Source: Hyphomicrobiales bacterium
GTDB taxonomy: Bacteria > Pseudomonadota > Alphaproteobacteria > Rhizobiales > Rhizobiaceae
Reading direction: 5' to 3'
Assembly: GCA_900473915.1 (NCBI GenBank)
Contig: UCNG01000011.1
Span: 62,001 to 126,000, forward strand
Length of the DNA: 64,000 nt
A program made the position numbers and the translations under genes. The notes under the pieces were generated by a model. It did not search any database. It saw nothing but the letters and a program-made list of their open reading frames with translations, and had not been told where the DNA came from. This document shows positions 8,204 through 17,608 of this stretch, piece by piece; within the stretch, counting starts at the first letter, position 1; the number at the start of each line of letters is the position of its first letter.

Positions 8204-9307
8204 TCAGGCAACCATGCGTGCGCAATGGTCGTCCTGTGCGTAGGCCTTGCCAAAGCGGTTCGCGAGGAATGCTTCGAGCGTGATGTCTTCCTGGCGGATG
8301 AAGCCCTGCTGCGGAAGATCGCCCTTGGCGAGCATGTCGAGCACGGCGCAGATTGCCGAAGCCGTCGTGATCTGGATGCCCGAACGAATGATTTTGCCAA
8401 CCGGAGCGGCGTAAACCTTGTTCGCGTAGGTTTCCTGAACCAGACGGCCGTTCTTGGTGCCCGAAACGGTCACGAAAATCACCACAACGTCCTGAAGGGT
8501 CGTCGGCAGGGCATTTTCGAAAATGTCCTTGAGCACTTCACGGCGATGGCGCAGGCCGAGATCGTTGAGAAGCGCCTTCATCAGCGCGACGTGACCCGGA
8601 TAGCGGATGGTGCGGTAGTTGAGCGTGCGCACCTTGCCTTCCAGCGTTTCGCAGAGCGTGCCGAGACCACCGGAGGTGTTGAAGGCTTCGTAGGTAACGC
8701 CGTCAAGCGAGAACTCTTCGCGTTCTTCAAGGGCAGGAACTTCAGTCAGCTCGCCATTCACGATGGCTTCGCACGGCTCGATATATTCGTTGATGACGCC
8801 GTCGGTGCTCCAGGTCAGGTTGTAGTTCAGAGCATTGGATGGGTACTGCGGCAGAGCGCCAACGCGCATACGAACGCTGTCGAGCTTGTCGAAACGCTTG
8901 GCAAGATCATAGGCAGCGATGGAGATGAAGCCAGGAGCGAGGCCGCACTGCGGAATGAAAGCCGTCTTGGCCGTCTTGGCCAGTTCCTTGACGCGGCGCG
9001 TGCTGGCAACGTCTTCAGTCAGGTCGAGATAATGGACGCCTGCCTTGGCCGCAGCTTCTGCGATACGGGTGGTAAGATGGAAGGGCGCTGCGCTAAGCAC
9101 GGCGAACTTGCCGGTAAGAGCCGCTTCGAGAGCCTTGGCATCTTCGATATCAAGAGCCTGCGTCTTGACTTCCACACCGGATTCCAGTGCATCGAGCTGC
9201 GCCTGAGAGCGGTCGACAACAGTAACGGCATACTCGCCCGTGGAAGCGAGAAGATCGGCAATGGTGGCGCCAATTTTGCCTGCACCGACAACAACGATCT
9301 CTTTCAT
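8204..9307 (-). CDS. Saccharopine dehydrogenase / L-lysine dehydrogenase-like protein
   Basis: A 367-residue protein starting with an NAD(P)-binding Rossmann motif (IVVVGAGKIGATIADLLA) and continuing with the Sacchrp_dh fold: APFHLTTRIAEAAAKAGVHYLDLTED, then QCGLAPGFISIAAYDLAKRF and YRTIRYPGH. Family members make or cleave saccharopine, or oxidise lysine at the epsilon carbon. ATG 9307 aligns with the family's usual N-terminus; an in-frame extension to 9373 has no support. The divergent Lrp/AsnC gene and the neighbouring basic-amino-acid-binding proteins point to lysine or ornithine breakdown, but the sequence does not settle which reaction it performs. Confidence 0.85.
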   Translation of the reverse strand: MKEIVVVGAGKIGATIADLLASTGEYAVTVVDRSQAQLDALESGVEVKTQALDIEDAKALEAALTGKFAVLSAAPFHLTTRIAEAAAKAGVHYLDLTEDVASTRRVKELAKTAKTAFIPQCGLAPGFISIAAYDLAKRFDKLDSVRMRVGALPQYPSNALNYNLTWSTDGVINEYIEPCEAIVNGELTEVPALEEREEFSLDGVTYEAFNTSGGLGTLCETLEGKVRTLNYRTIRYPGHVALMKALLNDLGLRHRREVLKDIFENALPTTLQDVVVIFVTVSGTKNGRLVQETYANKVYAAPVGKIIRSGIQITTASAICAVLDMLAKGDLPQQGFIRQEDITLEAFLANRFGKAYAQDDHCARMVA

Positions 9308-9323
9308 AAAATTTCCCCTTGGA

Positions 9324-9377
9324 ATGCAATTCGGATATGCAAGAATCGCATAGTTCCATGCAAAAAGAAGCATGCAA
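9324..9377. promoter_or_regulatory. Array of ATGCAA repeats in a divergent promoter region
   Basis: Between the divergent dehydrogenase and Lrp-type genes, the hexamer ATGCAA occurs four times in the same orientation, at 9324, 9337, 9358 and 9372, with a related ATGCAT at 9424. Lrp/AsnC octamers wrap DNA by binding several spaced sites, so this array is a natural candidate for control of both genes. No protein binding can be shown from sequence alone. Confidence 0.5.
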
Positions 9378-9430
9378 ACTGACGATATGACGTTGTTTGT
9401 TTGCGCATATTGCCGTATTTAACATGCATT

Positions 9431-9859
9431 ATGACGACAGAAGCCGATCTAACCCTCATCGCCCTCCTCCGTGAAAATGCACGGGCCTCCACAGCCGACC
9501 TTGCAAGGCGTCTCGGAGTATCCCGAACTACCGTCCAAAGTCGTATTGAGAAGCTGGAAAAGCGGGGAGTTATTGAGGGATACACCGTGCGAATCGCGCC
9601 GGAGTTCGAACGGGATCTGGTTCGCGCCCATGTACTGGTGACAGCACTGCCCAAGCTCGCCCCAAAAGTGGAAACTGCACTGCGCGGCATGATGGCCGTC
9701 CGTTCGCTTCATTCCGTCAGCGGACATTTCGACATGATCGTTGTTGTGGAAGCCCCCTCCATACAGGAACTCGACGCCATTCTTGATCGCATAGGTGCGC
9801 TGGAAGGTGTCGAGCGCACGATGTCATCCATCATTCTTTCAACACGGATCGATCGCTAA
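9431..9859 (+). CDS. Lrp/AsnC-family transcriptional regulator
   Basis: A 142-residue regulator. The N-terminal helix-turn-helix (about residues 5-50: TLIALLRENARASTADLARRLGVSRTTVQSRIEKLEKRGVIEGY, viewed in parts) is followed by the RAM ligand-binding/oligomerisation domain, with SGHFDMIVVVEAPSIQELDAILDRIGALEGVERT. ATG 9431 fits the family N-terminus better than upstream TTG 9401. It is divergent from the saccharopine dehydrogenase-like gene, the typical arrangement for a local amino-acid-responsive activator such as BkdR or PutR. The ligand is probably the amino acid that enzyme consumes, by inference. Confidence 0.92.
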   Translation: MTTEADLTLIALLRENARASTADLARRLGVSRTTVQSRIEKLEKRGVIEGYTVRIAPEFERDLVRAHVLVTALPKLAPKVETALRGMMAVRSLHSVSGHFDMIVVVEAPSIQELDAILDRIGALEGVERTMSSIILSTRIDR

Positions 9860-9902
9860 ACCGCAAAATTAGTACTGCGGCAAATGACCTCCTGCGCACC
9901 CG

Positions 9903-10697
9903 TCATATGGCGACCGCATTACTTGCACGCCTTCGGCGGAAGAGCATCGCCGCAAGGCCCAAAAGTACGGTGCCAGCGATGAACAAAAATGCGGCGGCAG
10001 CGATAGCCGGACTGATATTTTCCCGAATAGTTGAAAACATCTGGCGCGCCAGAGTGCGCTGATTTGGACCAGCTACGAACAGGGTCAGCACAACTTCGTC
10101 CAACGAAGTAGCAAATGCCAGCACCGCACCAGATGCGATGCCCGGCATGGCGAGCGGAAGCGTAATTTTACGAAAAACTGTCAGAGGCGCTGCGCCAAGA
10201 CTTTCGGCTGCCAGTTCGACACGCCGGTCGATGCCTGCCAGGGCGCCGGTAACGCTCACCAGAACAAAGGGAATCGAAATCACTGTATGGGCAACGATCA
10301 CACCGAAATAGGAATTTGCTATCCCGAGCCGGACGAACAATAGCTGCATACCAACGCCCATAACCACAGCAGGAACGACCATGGGCAAGAGGAACAGCGT
10401 TTTAATCGGGCCGGAAAGAAACAATATCCTGCTGCGCAAGCCCAGTGCAGCCATGGTTCCAAGCCCGGTTGCGAGAATCATCGTGCCCGATCCGATAATC
10501 AGGCTGTTGGCTATTGCCCGCCGCCAGACATCTGCCGTAGCGAGTTCCTCAAACCAGCGCGCGGACCAGCCTGGTATAGGATAGGTCAGGAATACGCTGG
10601 ACGTAAAAGCAAGCGGAAGAATTGCAAACAGCGGTGCAATCAAAAAGACCACTGCCGCCACACCGAACAGGATTTTAGCGAAGCGCCCCATGGTCAC
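9903..10697 (-). CDS. ABC transporter permease (PotC-like)
   Basis: A 264-residue inner-membrane permease with six predicted helices and the EAA loop ELAAESLGAAPLTVFRKITLPLAMPGIASG around residues 155-185. Its start overlaps the stop of the upstream permease by four bases (ATGA). It is the last gene of the binding protein, ATPase, permease, permease operon read on the minus strand. The strong similarity of architecture to PotC/PotI places it in the spermidine/putrescine/opine uptake group. Confidence 0.9.
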   Translation of the reverse strand: MTMGRFAKILFGVAAVVFLIAPLFAILPLAFTSSVFLTYPIPGWSARWFEELATADVWRRAIANSLIIGSGTMILATGLGTMAALGLRSRILFLSGPIKTLFLLPMVVPAVVMGVGMQLLFVRLGIANSYFGVIVAHTVISIPFVLVSVTGALAGIDRRVELAAESLGAAPLTVFRKITLPLAMPGIASGAVLAFATSLDEVVLTLFVAGPNQRTLARQMFSTIRENISPAIAAAAFLFIAGTVLLGLAAMLFRRRRASNAVAI

Positions 10698-11869
10698 GCT
10701 CTCCCCTGCTCATCGGCGGTGAGCCGTCCGTAAACGGCATAGAGTATCAGGCAGGCCACGAGTAGAACCAGCCCGAGTGCACCAGCCATGCCCCAGTTGG
10801 CCGAACCGGTTGCATAATAGGCGATGATCGAGCTTATCATCTGGTCGCTCGGCCCGCCAATCAGTGCTGGTGTGATGTAGTAGCCAATCGCGCTCATGAA
10901 CACGAGCAGCATCCCGGACAGGATTCCGCGCAGGCTCAATGGCAGCAGGACGCGCAGAAAAGCCCTCAATGGCGACGCGCCAAGGGATGCGGCCGCTGGC
11001 ATCAGATTGCCCGGGATCGATACGAGCACGCTGTAAATGGGAAGAACCATAAACGGCAAAAGCACATGGGTCATGGCTATCACCACACCCGCCCTGTTGA
11101 AGATCAACGGGAATGGCCCATCTGTAATGCCGAGCCAGATCAACGCATCATTTATTAGTCCCTTGTCCTGAAGAAGAATGAACCAGGCAGCAGTTCGCAC
11201 CAGCAAGGAGGTCCATAAGGGCAGCAGAACGGCAGCAAACAGCGCGCTTCTGATCCAACCCGAAGACGCCGCAAGCAAGACAGCATAGGGATAACCGATT
11301 GCCGCGCAGACCAGTGTCACCAGCGCCGCGATCCAAAATGTGCGCAGCATGATCGCACGGTTCGCCGACGCGCCGGGTGCCATCGAGACGATCTTGCCGG
11401 ATGCGTCGCGCTCCATATCCACGGCCGCAAGCAGGTTGCGATCAGTTGTCGGAGAAAGCGCATTTGCTATCGCCTGCCAGAATTCCGGCCTGCTCCATCG
11501 CTTGTCAATCGCTTCAAGATCAGGAACAGGATCGCCCTTCTCGATGACTGAAAGCGTTTTGCTCATCAAGGTGCGAAAGCCGGATTGGGCACTGTTCAAG
11601 CGGCGAACCATATCGCCTATCGCCTGTTGGTCTGTTGAGGCCTTCAGGTCTGCCACCAAAGCCTGTTTCATATCCGGCGATGGCCCGGATTGCCCATCCC
11701 ACCGGCTTACGGTCTCAGCTGTTTGAGGCAGAACACGCAAAACCGCGGTATCGGACACAGCCTGTTTCATCATGACCCCGAGAGGCCATAGGAAAAACAA
11801 TGTTATAAAAACAAGCAAAGGCGCAATCAGCAGCACCGCTCGGACAGTTTTGCCGGATAGCGCCCTCAT
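10694..11869 (-). CDS. ABC transporter permease (PotB-like) with large periplasmic insertion
   Basis: A permease of about 391 residues, roughly 100 longer than E. coli PotB. A hydrophobic helix near the N-terminus (VRAVLLIAPLLVFITLFFLW) is followed by a hydrophilic stretch of about 125 residues (Gln/Asp/Ser-rich, including DMVRRLNSAQSGFRTLMSK) before the second helix. The remaining core is normal, with EAA-loop residues PAAASLGASPLRAFLRVLLPLSL. ATG 11869 overlaps the ATPase stop as ATGA, which favours it over 11887. Similar insertions occur in some alphaproteobacterial PotB relatives, so it is unlikely to be an error; it may contact the binding protein. Confidence 0.88.
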   Translation of the reverse strand: MRALSGKTVRAVLLIAPLLVFITLFFLWPLGVMMKQAVSDTAVLRVLPQTAETVSRWDGQSGPSPDMKQALVADLKASTDQQAIGDMVRRLNSAQSGFRTLMSKTLSVIEKGDPVPDLEAIDKRWSRPEFWQAIANALSPTTDRNLLAAVDMERDASGKIVSMAPGASANRAIMLRTFWIAALVTLVCAAIGYPYAVLLAASSGWIRSALFAAVLLPLWTSLLVRTAAWFILLQDKGLINDALIWLGITDGPFPLIFNRAGVVIAMTHVLLPFMVLPIYSVLVSIPGNLMPAAASLGASPLRAFLRVLLPLSLRGILSGMLLVFMSAIGYYITPALIGGPSDQMISSIIAYYATGSANWGMAGALGLVLLVACLILYAVYGRLTADEQGRA

Positions 11870-12933
11870 GTGGCTATAGTCCAGCAATCAGTCGCCTTAA
11901 ATCCCGCTACTACGTCCGTTCCGGGGGCCCATTCACGTGCTTTCCGGTCAAGGCGCACAATAAAATCATAAGCGTCACCATCAAGCTGGATGCGCAGATG
12001 ATCTCCCTGATAAACGCTGTCTGTCACCCGGGTTCTGAGATTATTATCCGACCCGTCTTCATTGCCCAGTTCGATCCGCTCGGGACGAACAGACAAAAGA
12101 ACTCTCTGTCCCGTTGGCAGCCCCCTCTTTGATGAGGCTCTTAGCATGCCGCCATTGTTCAGACGAATAAAGGCACTGGTGCCTTCCACCCGTTCAATGG
12201 TTCCCTCTGCGAGATTGGTTTCACCTATGAATTCCGCGACGAACCGCGTTTGCGGCTCATCATAGATCGCACGCGGTGTACCGATCTGTTCGATTTTTCC
12301 TTTATTGAAAACAGCGATCCTGTCCGACATGGTCAAGGCTTCGCTTTGATCGTGGGTAACAAAAACAATCGTCAATCCCAGCCGGCCATGCAGCGCACGA
12401 ATGTCGAGTTGCATTTGTTCGCGCAACTGCTTGTCGAGTGCGCCAAGCGGTTCATCCATCAAAACCACACTTGGCTCAAAAACCAGAGCACGGGCAAGCG
12501 CCACGCGCTGCTGCTGGCCACCCGAAAGTTGCGAGGGCTTGCGTTCGCGCATAGTGGAAAGCTGCACCATATCGAGCACCTTTTCCACCCTCTCACCGAT
12601 CTCGCTTTTCCCTCGACCACGCATTTGGAGCGGAAAGGCAATGTTCTCACCGACAGTCATATGAGGGAAAAGCGCATAGTTCTGAAAAACCACCCCCATA
12701 TTGCGCTTGTAAGACGGAACGGTATTGATTGCCTTGCCGTCGATACAGATTGTCCCGCTGCTCGGACTTTCAAATCCCGCCAGCATCATCAGAAGCGTCG
12801 TCTTGCCCGACCCTGAAGGGCCGAGCAGGCTCACGAATTCACCTCGATCAATATCGAGGTTCAAACCATCTATAACTTTGAAATCACCGTAGGATTTACT
12901 GATATTCTCGAAGCGGATGCGGCAGTCCGTCAA
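11866..12933 (-). CDS. ABC transporter ATP-binding protein (PotA-like)
   Basis: A 355-residue ATPase with Walker A GPSGSGKTT at residues 38-46, Q-loop VVFQNYALFPHMT, signature LSGGQQQRV, Walker B VVLMDEPLGALD and the H-loop in VTHDQSEA. A C-terminal TOBE-type regulatory domain (about residues 240-355) marks it as a PotA/CysA-type subunit. It lies between the binding protein upstream and the two permeases downstream and should power this importer. Confidence 0.93.
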   Translation of the reverse strand: MTDCRIRFENISKSYGDFKVIDGLNLDIDRGEFVSLLGPSGSGKTTLLMMLAGFESPSSGTICIDGKAINTVPSYKRNMGVVFQNYALFPHMTVGENIAFPLQMRGRGKSEIGERVEKVLDMVQLSTMRERKPSQLSGGQQQRVALARALVFEPSVVLMDEPLGALDKQLREQMQLDIRALHGRLGLTIVFVTHDQSEALTMSDRIAVFNKGKIEQIGTPRAIYDEPQTRFVAEFIGETNLAEGTIERVEGTSAFIRLNNGGMLRASSKRGLPTGQRVLLSVRPERIELGNEDGSDNNLRTRVTDSVYQGDHLRIQLDGDAYDFIVRLDRKAREWAPGTDVVAGFKATDCWTIAT

Positions 12934-12966
12934 TGAATTACTCCATTTTCCGGAAAACAGGGAACT

Positions 12967-12989
12967 CCCGCCGGTGTTGCGCCGACGGG
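12967..12989 (-). terminator. Intra-operon hairpin after the binding-protein gene
   Basis: CCCGCCGG (12967-12974) pairs with CCGACGGG (12982-12989), including one G-U pair, across a 7-base loop. It lies between the binding-protein gene and the ATPase gene of the same operon. There is no strong uridine tract, so it more likely stabilises or attenuates the message, giving more binding protein than membrane subunits. Confidence 0.55.
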
Positions 12990-13003
12990 GCCATAATTGC
13001 GAA

Positions 13004-14047
13004 TTATTGTGCGAGCCAGGCGTTGAAGCGCTTCGTCAGCTCTTCTGAATTATCGATCCAGAAATCGACATTCAGCGGGAGAGCGTCTTTCAGATTGGCT
13101 TCCGCCGTCGGAAGATCGGAAGCAAATTCTGCGGGAACCTTGCTTGCGGCCTCCTTGTTTGGCAGACCATAAGCGACGTATTTGGGGAGTTTCACCTGAT
13201 TATCGGGCTGGCTGGCGAATGCGATGAAATCCAGCCCCGCATCCTTGTTTTCAGCATCCTTCAGGATCACCCAGCTGTCGACGGCATAGATGCTACCCGG
13301 CCAGACCACCTTGAAGTTCTTGCCTTCGCTTCTGTTTATACCGGTGATGCGCCCATTATAGGCCGATGCCATGACAACTTCGTCCGAGGCCAGCAATTGC
13401 AGCGGCTGTGCCCCTGCTTCCCACCAGACAATGTTGGGCTTCAATTCATCGAGCTTCTTGAATGCCCGATCCACACCTTCCGGGGTAGAGAGCACATCAT
13501 AAACTTCATCCTTGCTGACACCATCGGCCAGAAGCGCGAATTCAAGTGTATATTTTGCACCTTTGCGCAAGGAACGTTTGCCTGGAAATTTCTTTACATC
13601 CCAAAAATCGGCCCAGGATTGCGGACCATCTTTCAGCTTGTCCGCGTTAAAGGCGATTGCGGTCGACCACACGATCGCTCCCACGCCGCAATCATTGACC
13701 GCGCTGTCGAGGAATTTGTCCTTGCCTCCCAACTTGTCCCAGTCGATTTTTTCGTAAAGGCCGTCCGCACAGCCAAGGGCTAGTTCTTCCGCCTCCACCT
13801 GAACGACATCCCAATTGGGCTTACCTGCTTTCACCTTCGCTTGAACGACGCCATAACCACCGTCCCAGGATTCATCCAGCAGAGGCTTGCCAGTCTTTTC
13901 TGAAAAAGGCTTGAAGTAAATTTCACGCTGGGCGTCCTGGTAGTTACCACCCCAGGAAACGACCGTCAGGTCGCGGGCCATGGCAGAGCCGGTATAAAGC
14001 GCAGTGGCGAGCAGTCCGCCCATCAGGGCAAGGCGAGCAATTTTCAT
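13004..14047 (-). CDS. ABC transporter substrate-binding protein (polyamine/PotD-like)
   Basis: A 347-residue periplasmic binding protein. The signal peptide (about residues 1-23, ending SAMA) is followed by RDLTVVSWGGNYQDAQREIYFKPF, the typical start of the PotD/PotF/opine-binding family, and the mid-domain SAYNGRI and WPGSIYAVDSWVILK blocks. ATG 14047 has GGGGA about eight bases upstream; ATG 14053 and 14062 are in-frame alternatives. It is the first gene of the operon. A polyamine, opine or similar cation is likely, but the binding-site residues are not diagnostic to me. Confidence 0.88.
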   Translation of the reverse strand: MKIARLALMGGLLATALYTGSAMARDLTVVSWGGNYQDAQREIYFKPFSEKTGKPLLDESWDGGYGVVQAKVKAGKPNWDVVQVEAEELALGCADGLYEKIDWDKLGGKDKFLDSAVNDCGVGAIVWSTAIAFNADKLKDGPQSWADFWDVKKFPGKRSLRKGAKYTLEFALLADGVSKDEVYDVLSTPEGVDRAFKKLDELKPNIVWWEAGAQPLQLLASDEVVMASAYNGRITGINRSEGKNFKVVWPGSIYAVDSWVILKDAENKDAGLDFIAFASQPDNQVKLPKYVAYGLPNKEAASKVPAEFASDLPTAEANLKDALPLNVDFWIDNSEELTKRFNAWLAQ

Positions 14048-14272
14048 CGACATATTCCCCATTGTGGTTCGACAGGTTGATCCCGCCGTTGTTGTAATGA
14101 GGGCATGCTAACTTGTCCGGTAGTCGCGGGCAATATTGTAGTCGCCCAACAATGCAAAAGTAGTATCAGTCCTGGCAGAGCATGATAGATTCCTGCGAAA
14201 GCATTTCCGATCTTGCGCGCCGGAGTAGCCAGGCCGTCATTCAGGAACGCAGGCACATTGCAAGGACAGACA

Positions 14273-14293
14273 GATCAGTGGCCCGCACTGATC
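14273..14293 (-). terminator. Hairpin overlapping the end of the adenine deaminase gene
   Basis: GATCAGTG (14273-14280) and CACTGATC (14286-14293) form a perfect 8-bp stem with a 5-base loop, right at the stop codon of the adenine deaminase gene. On the minus strand it is followed by TGTCTGTCCTT, a weak T-rich stretch, so a terminator role is plausible. Confidence 0.5.
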
Positions 14294-15983
14294 AGTTGCC
14301 AACAAACTCGAACTTGTCGACATCGACGAGACCTCTGTCAGTGATCTTGAGATGCGGGATCACCGGCAAGGCAATAAACGCAAGCTGAAGGAAGGGTTCT
14401 TCCAGAACAGAGCCCAGTTCTTCGGCAGCATGGCGCAGCTTGCGCAATTCGTCGCGCATGGTTTCGTAAGGCTCCGTACTCATCAACCCAGCAATGGGAA
14501 GCGACAGCTCGGCCAGAACCTTGCCGTCACGCACCACGACAAAACCGCCCTCGATTTCGCCAAGCCGGTTGGCGGCGACCGCGATATCTTCGTCCGAAGT
14601 GCCAACGACGCAGATATTGTGGCTATCATGGCTGACCGTAGAAGCAATCGCGCCCGCTTTCAGGCCAAAACCATGCACGAATCCGGTGGCGATATTACCG
14701 TTCTTGCCGTGGCGCTCAATGACAGCAACCTTCACCACGTCACGCTCAAGGTCAGGCTCTACGCCGTTTGGTCCCACTTTCAGATCGAATTCGAGATTTT
14801 GGGTAATGATCTTGCCGGGAACGATGCCGATGGCACGCGTCCTGCCGCTATTGGACTGCGAGCGGAAATTGGAGGCGGTGACGCGCGGGGCCTTGACGCT
14901 ATTGCGCCCCACTTCGGCGACTGGCTTTCGCTTCGCGAACAGATCGTCCGACACTATCCGCCCCGCAGAAAGCACGGTTTCGGCATGGCAGCCTTCAAGG
15001 CTGTCCACCACGACGAGATCGGCACGCTGGCCAGGTGCCACCAGCCCGCGGTCAAAGAGGCCGAAAGCGCGCGCAGCGGAAACGCTCGCCGCGCGATAAA
15101 TGGCGAGAGGTTCGACACCGCCCGCAATCGCCGTTCGGATCAGATAATCGAGATGGCCCTGATCCGCGATATCAAGCGGATTGCGGTCATCGGTGCAGAG
15201 TGCTAGAAACTGCGCGTGGCGTTCCGTAATGATCGGCATCAACGCCTCCAGGTCCTTGGAAACGGACCCTTCGCGCACCAGCACATGCATGCCCTTGCGC
15301 ATCTTTTCGAGCGCTTCTTCCGCACTTGTCGCCTCATGTTCGGTGCGTATGCCTGCGGAAATATAGCCGTTCAGATCAAAGCCGCGCAAAAGCGGCGCGT
15401 GACCATCAATATGCCGTCCCTGAAACGCTTTCAGCTTCGCCATGCATTCGGCGTCTTTCGCCAGGACACCGGGAAAATTCATGAATTCAGCAAGACCGAT
15501 CACCTTGGGATGATCTGCAAAGGGAAGAAGGTCATCGATCAGGAGCTCAGCGCCGGACGTTTCCATATGCGTGGCCGGCACACAACTCGAAAGCTGCACT
15601 CGGATGTCCATGATGGTTTCCAAAGCGCTATCGAGAAAGAACTTGATGCCTTCCACACCGAGCACATTTGCAATCTCATGCGGATCACAAATGACCGTGG
15701 TGACGCCCTGCGGCAATACGCAGCGGTCGAATTCATGCGGCGTGACATGCGAGGATTCGATATGAAGATGCGTGTCAATGAAGCCCGGCACGACGATGCG
15801 GCCCGTAATATCGATTTCGCGTTTTCCACGATAGTTGCCTAAAGTGCCGACGATCCGGTCCCCGCAGATCGCAATATCACTCTCCACCAGTTCGCCGGTC
15901 ACGAGATCGAAGAAGCGACCGCCCTTGAGCACAAGGTCGGCAGGCTCGCGGCCCGCGCCCTGATCGACCATCTGTTCCAGCAT
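14292..15983 (-). CDS. ade: Adenine deaminase
   Basis: A 563-residue amidohydrolase that converts adenine to hypoxanthine and ammonia in purine salvage. The metal-binding motif is visible as [13 protein letters not shown] (residues 68-79) within the TIM barrel. The family-specific C-terminal domain includes [24 protein letters not shown] and [24 protein letters not shown]. Length and block order match bacterial Ade rather than the adenosine deaminase-like Add/Ade type. It stands alone here. The AzgA-type purine permease gene lies 32 kb away in the same window. Confidence 0.95.
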   Translation of the reverse strand: MLEQMVDQGAGREPADLVLKGGRFFDLVTGELVESDIAICGDRIVGTLGNYRGKREIDITGRIVVPGFIDTHLHIESSHVTPHEFDRCVLPQGVTTVICDPHEIANVLGVEGIKFFLDSALETIMDIRVQLSSCVPATHMETSGAELLIDDLLPFADHPKVIGLAEFMNFPGVLAKDAECMAKLKAFQGRHIDGHAPLLRGFDLNGYISAGIRTEHEATSAEEALEKMRKGMHVLVREGSVSKDLEALMPIITERHAQFLALCTDDRNPLDIADQGHLDYLIRTAIAGGVEPLAIYRAASVSAARAFGLFDRGLVAPGQRADLVVVDSLEGCHAETVLSAGRIVSDDLFAKRKPVAEVGRNSVKAPRVTASNFRSQSNSGRTRAIGIVPGKIITQNLEFDLKVGPNGVEPDLERDVVKVAVIERHGKNGNIATGFVHGFGLKAGAIASTVSHDSHNICVVGTSDEDIAVAANRLGEIEGGFVVVRDGKVLAELSLPIAGLMSTEPYETMRDELRKLRHAAEELGSVLEEPFLQLAFIALPVIPHLKITDRGLVDVDKFEFVGN

Positions 15984-16034
15984 CGTGTCACCTCACATTC
16001 GGAATCAATTGTCGAAAGCTATCACAATGCAAGA

Positions 16035-16063
16035 CGCGGCGGTAAGGTCACCCTTCCGCCGCG
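16035..16063 (-). terminator. Strong hairpin after the peptide operon
   Basis: CGCGGCGG (16035-16042) pairs perfectly with CCGCCGCG (16056-16063). The inner AAGG/CCTT pairs extend the stem, leaving a single bulged T. It lies about 25 bases beyond the stop of the last gene of the peptide operon. The uridine tract is poor, so termination may be partial. Confidence 0.6.
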
Positions 16064-16089
16064 TATATAACCCCAGATCTTAGTACGCT

Positions 16090-17598
16090 CTAACGGATGT
16101 ATTCAATCATCCTGCTGCGGCTTAGAACCAGTTCAACACGATTATCATCAAGCTGATGCAGGCAGACACGCTTGGTCCACGGACCGTCATGTAGAGTGAA
16201 GAGCGCTCGTCCCTGACCGAGATCGTCCAGTGGCATGACGTGGCGCGTGGGCCCTATGCCCATGATGAGATGACCGTCCTCGATATCGAAACTGGCCCCA
16301 TAAGACAGTGCCCGCCAATGGCCGTCGAGTGCCTTGCCCAACGGTTTGGGTGCCGCTGGCTCCAATCGACGCGGCACAAAGCCGATTTCACCCTCCAGCT
16401 CCGTACCTGTCCAGCGCAGTTTCACCGGAGACGTAGGCGACAGAGATGAGAACCAGCCATCACTGATATCGTAAAGCGTATCCTCGGAATCGAGCCAATT
16501 GGCTATGCCATTGCGCATTTCCAGCCAGAATGGCCCGTTGTCCGTCACATAAAGCCCGTCCGGGATTGTGCAGTTGGTCTCTGGCAACGACAGACCGTTG
16601 AGAGCGGCCATGCAATCTCGCGCCATTTTATAGGTATTGGTGTCTTCACGGTTTGAGACAACGATCATGCCGGTCTTCGCGGACGGATCGAGCAGGAAAT
16701 AACTCTTGTAACCGGGATGCGAGCCACCGTGTCCGACAAAGTTCTTGCCGCCCACTTCGTTCCACCGCAGCCCGAGCCCGTAACCGGTCACGCGTCCGTC
16801 AACAAGATGGCGATCCGCTGACAGCTTATCGAGCAGGCCTTTGAATGCGCCTTCACCATTGACGAGCGCCTGCGCCCATTTGGTCAATGCCATGCCGCTG
16901 CCAGTGAGACTGCCGGATGCTGAAATATGCAGACCGGCGGAACTGAGCTGCCATTTCTCGCCAGATTTCCAATAACCGGGAGCAAGCCCCGCAACCGGAT
17001 CGTTCCAGACGTCGGGCGCTTCCATGAAGATATCGAGCGGTTGCGCAATGTCCGACTTCACAAAATCATTGAAGCGAAACCCCTTCCGCTCAAGCGCGGC
17101 CTCCACCAGCCGATAGCCGGTGTTGGAATAGGAAATTTCTGAACCCGCATCGAAATTGAGACGATTGAGAGAGGCAAGATAGTCCAGAAGCTGCTCGGCT
17201 TGCGTGTCCGTATAGACGGACAGGCCAAGAAGCGTGAGGCATTCCCGCGTATCCGGCAAACCACCAGTCATGTCGAGTGCGCGACCGACGGTCACGTCGG
17301 CAAGCGGGCTTTGCAATTCCGGCAGATGATCGCCTAGCCGGTCGTCCAAGCCGATAATATCACCATGCTTGAGAACCATCGCACAGAATGCATGTTTCGT
17401 GACCGACGCATAGCGGACAACCGTATTCGCTGTGAAAGGCACTCCGGTAGACAGGCTTTCAAGCCCACCTGCATATGCGAACTTCACACCGTCCGGATCA
17501 AAACCGATAATAACGCCGCCCGGTTCGTTTTTATCCCAGGTTCTCGAGAAGACCTTGGCGGCAAGCGATGCCGCGTTCCAGTCAGCATGGGTGGACAT
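16090..17598 (-). CDS. Serine beta-lactamase-fold hydrolase, D-aminopeptidase-like
   Basis: A 502-residue penicillin-recognising serine hydrolase. The three active-site motifs are clear: SVTK at residues 65-68, YSN at 157-159 and HGG at 290-292. A C-terminal region of about 170 residues follows, with beta-rich segments. This spacing and length match the Ochrobactrum anthropi D-aminopeptidase (about 520 residues, beta-lactamase domain plus two beta-barrel domains) better than a beta-lactamase. That enzyme releases N-terminal D-amino acids from peptides. No signal peptide is seen, so it is probably cytoplasmic, acting on imported peptides. It starts 10 bases after the dipeptide ABC ATPase gene and is the operon's last gene. 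Confidence 0.8.
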   Translation of the reverse strand: MSTHADWNAASLAAKVFSRTWDKNEPGGVIIGFDPDGVKFAYAGGLESLSTGVPFTANTVVRYASVTKHAFCAMVLKHGDIIGLDDRLGDHLPELQSPLADVTVGRALDMTGGLPDTRECLTLLGLSVYTDTQAEQLLDYLASLNRLNFDAGSEISYSNTGYRLVEAALERKGFRFNDFVKSDIAQPLDIFMEAPDVWNDPVAGLAPGYWKSGEKWQLSSAGLHISASGSLTGSGMALTKWAQALVNGEGAFKGLLDKLSADRHLVDGRVTGYGLGLRWNEVGGKNFVGHGGSHPGYKSYFLLDPSAKTGMIVVSNREDTNTYKMARDCMAALNGLSLPETNCTIPDGLYVTDNGPFWLEMRNGIANWLDSEDTLYDISDGWFSSLSPTSPVKLRWTGTELEGEIGFVPRRLEPAAPKPLGKALDGHWRALSYGASFDIEDGHLIMGIGPTRHVMPLDDLGQGRALFTLHDGPWTKRVCLHQLDDNRVELVLSRSRMIEYIR

Positions 17599-17608
17599 GA
17601 AAACTCCG

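Noticed and set aside
8189-9382. 397-codon plus-strand frame covering the saccharopine dehydrogenase-like gene
   Set aside because: It is antisense to a gene with clear family motifs, has no recognisable domain and no ribosome site; it is a by-product of codon bias.
14352-15206. 284-codon plus-strand frame inside the adenine deaminase gene
   Set aside because: It lies antisense to a well-supported enzyme and has no domain pattern.
16090-17598. Beta-lactamase (resistance) interpretation of the SxxK serine hydrolase
   Set aside because: Length, the long beta-rich C-terminal region, lack of a signal peptide and the peptide-importer context fit a D-aminopeptidase-like peptidase much better.
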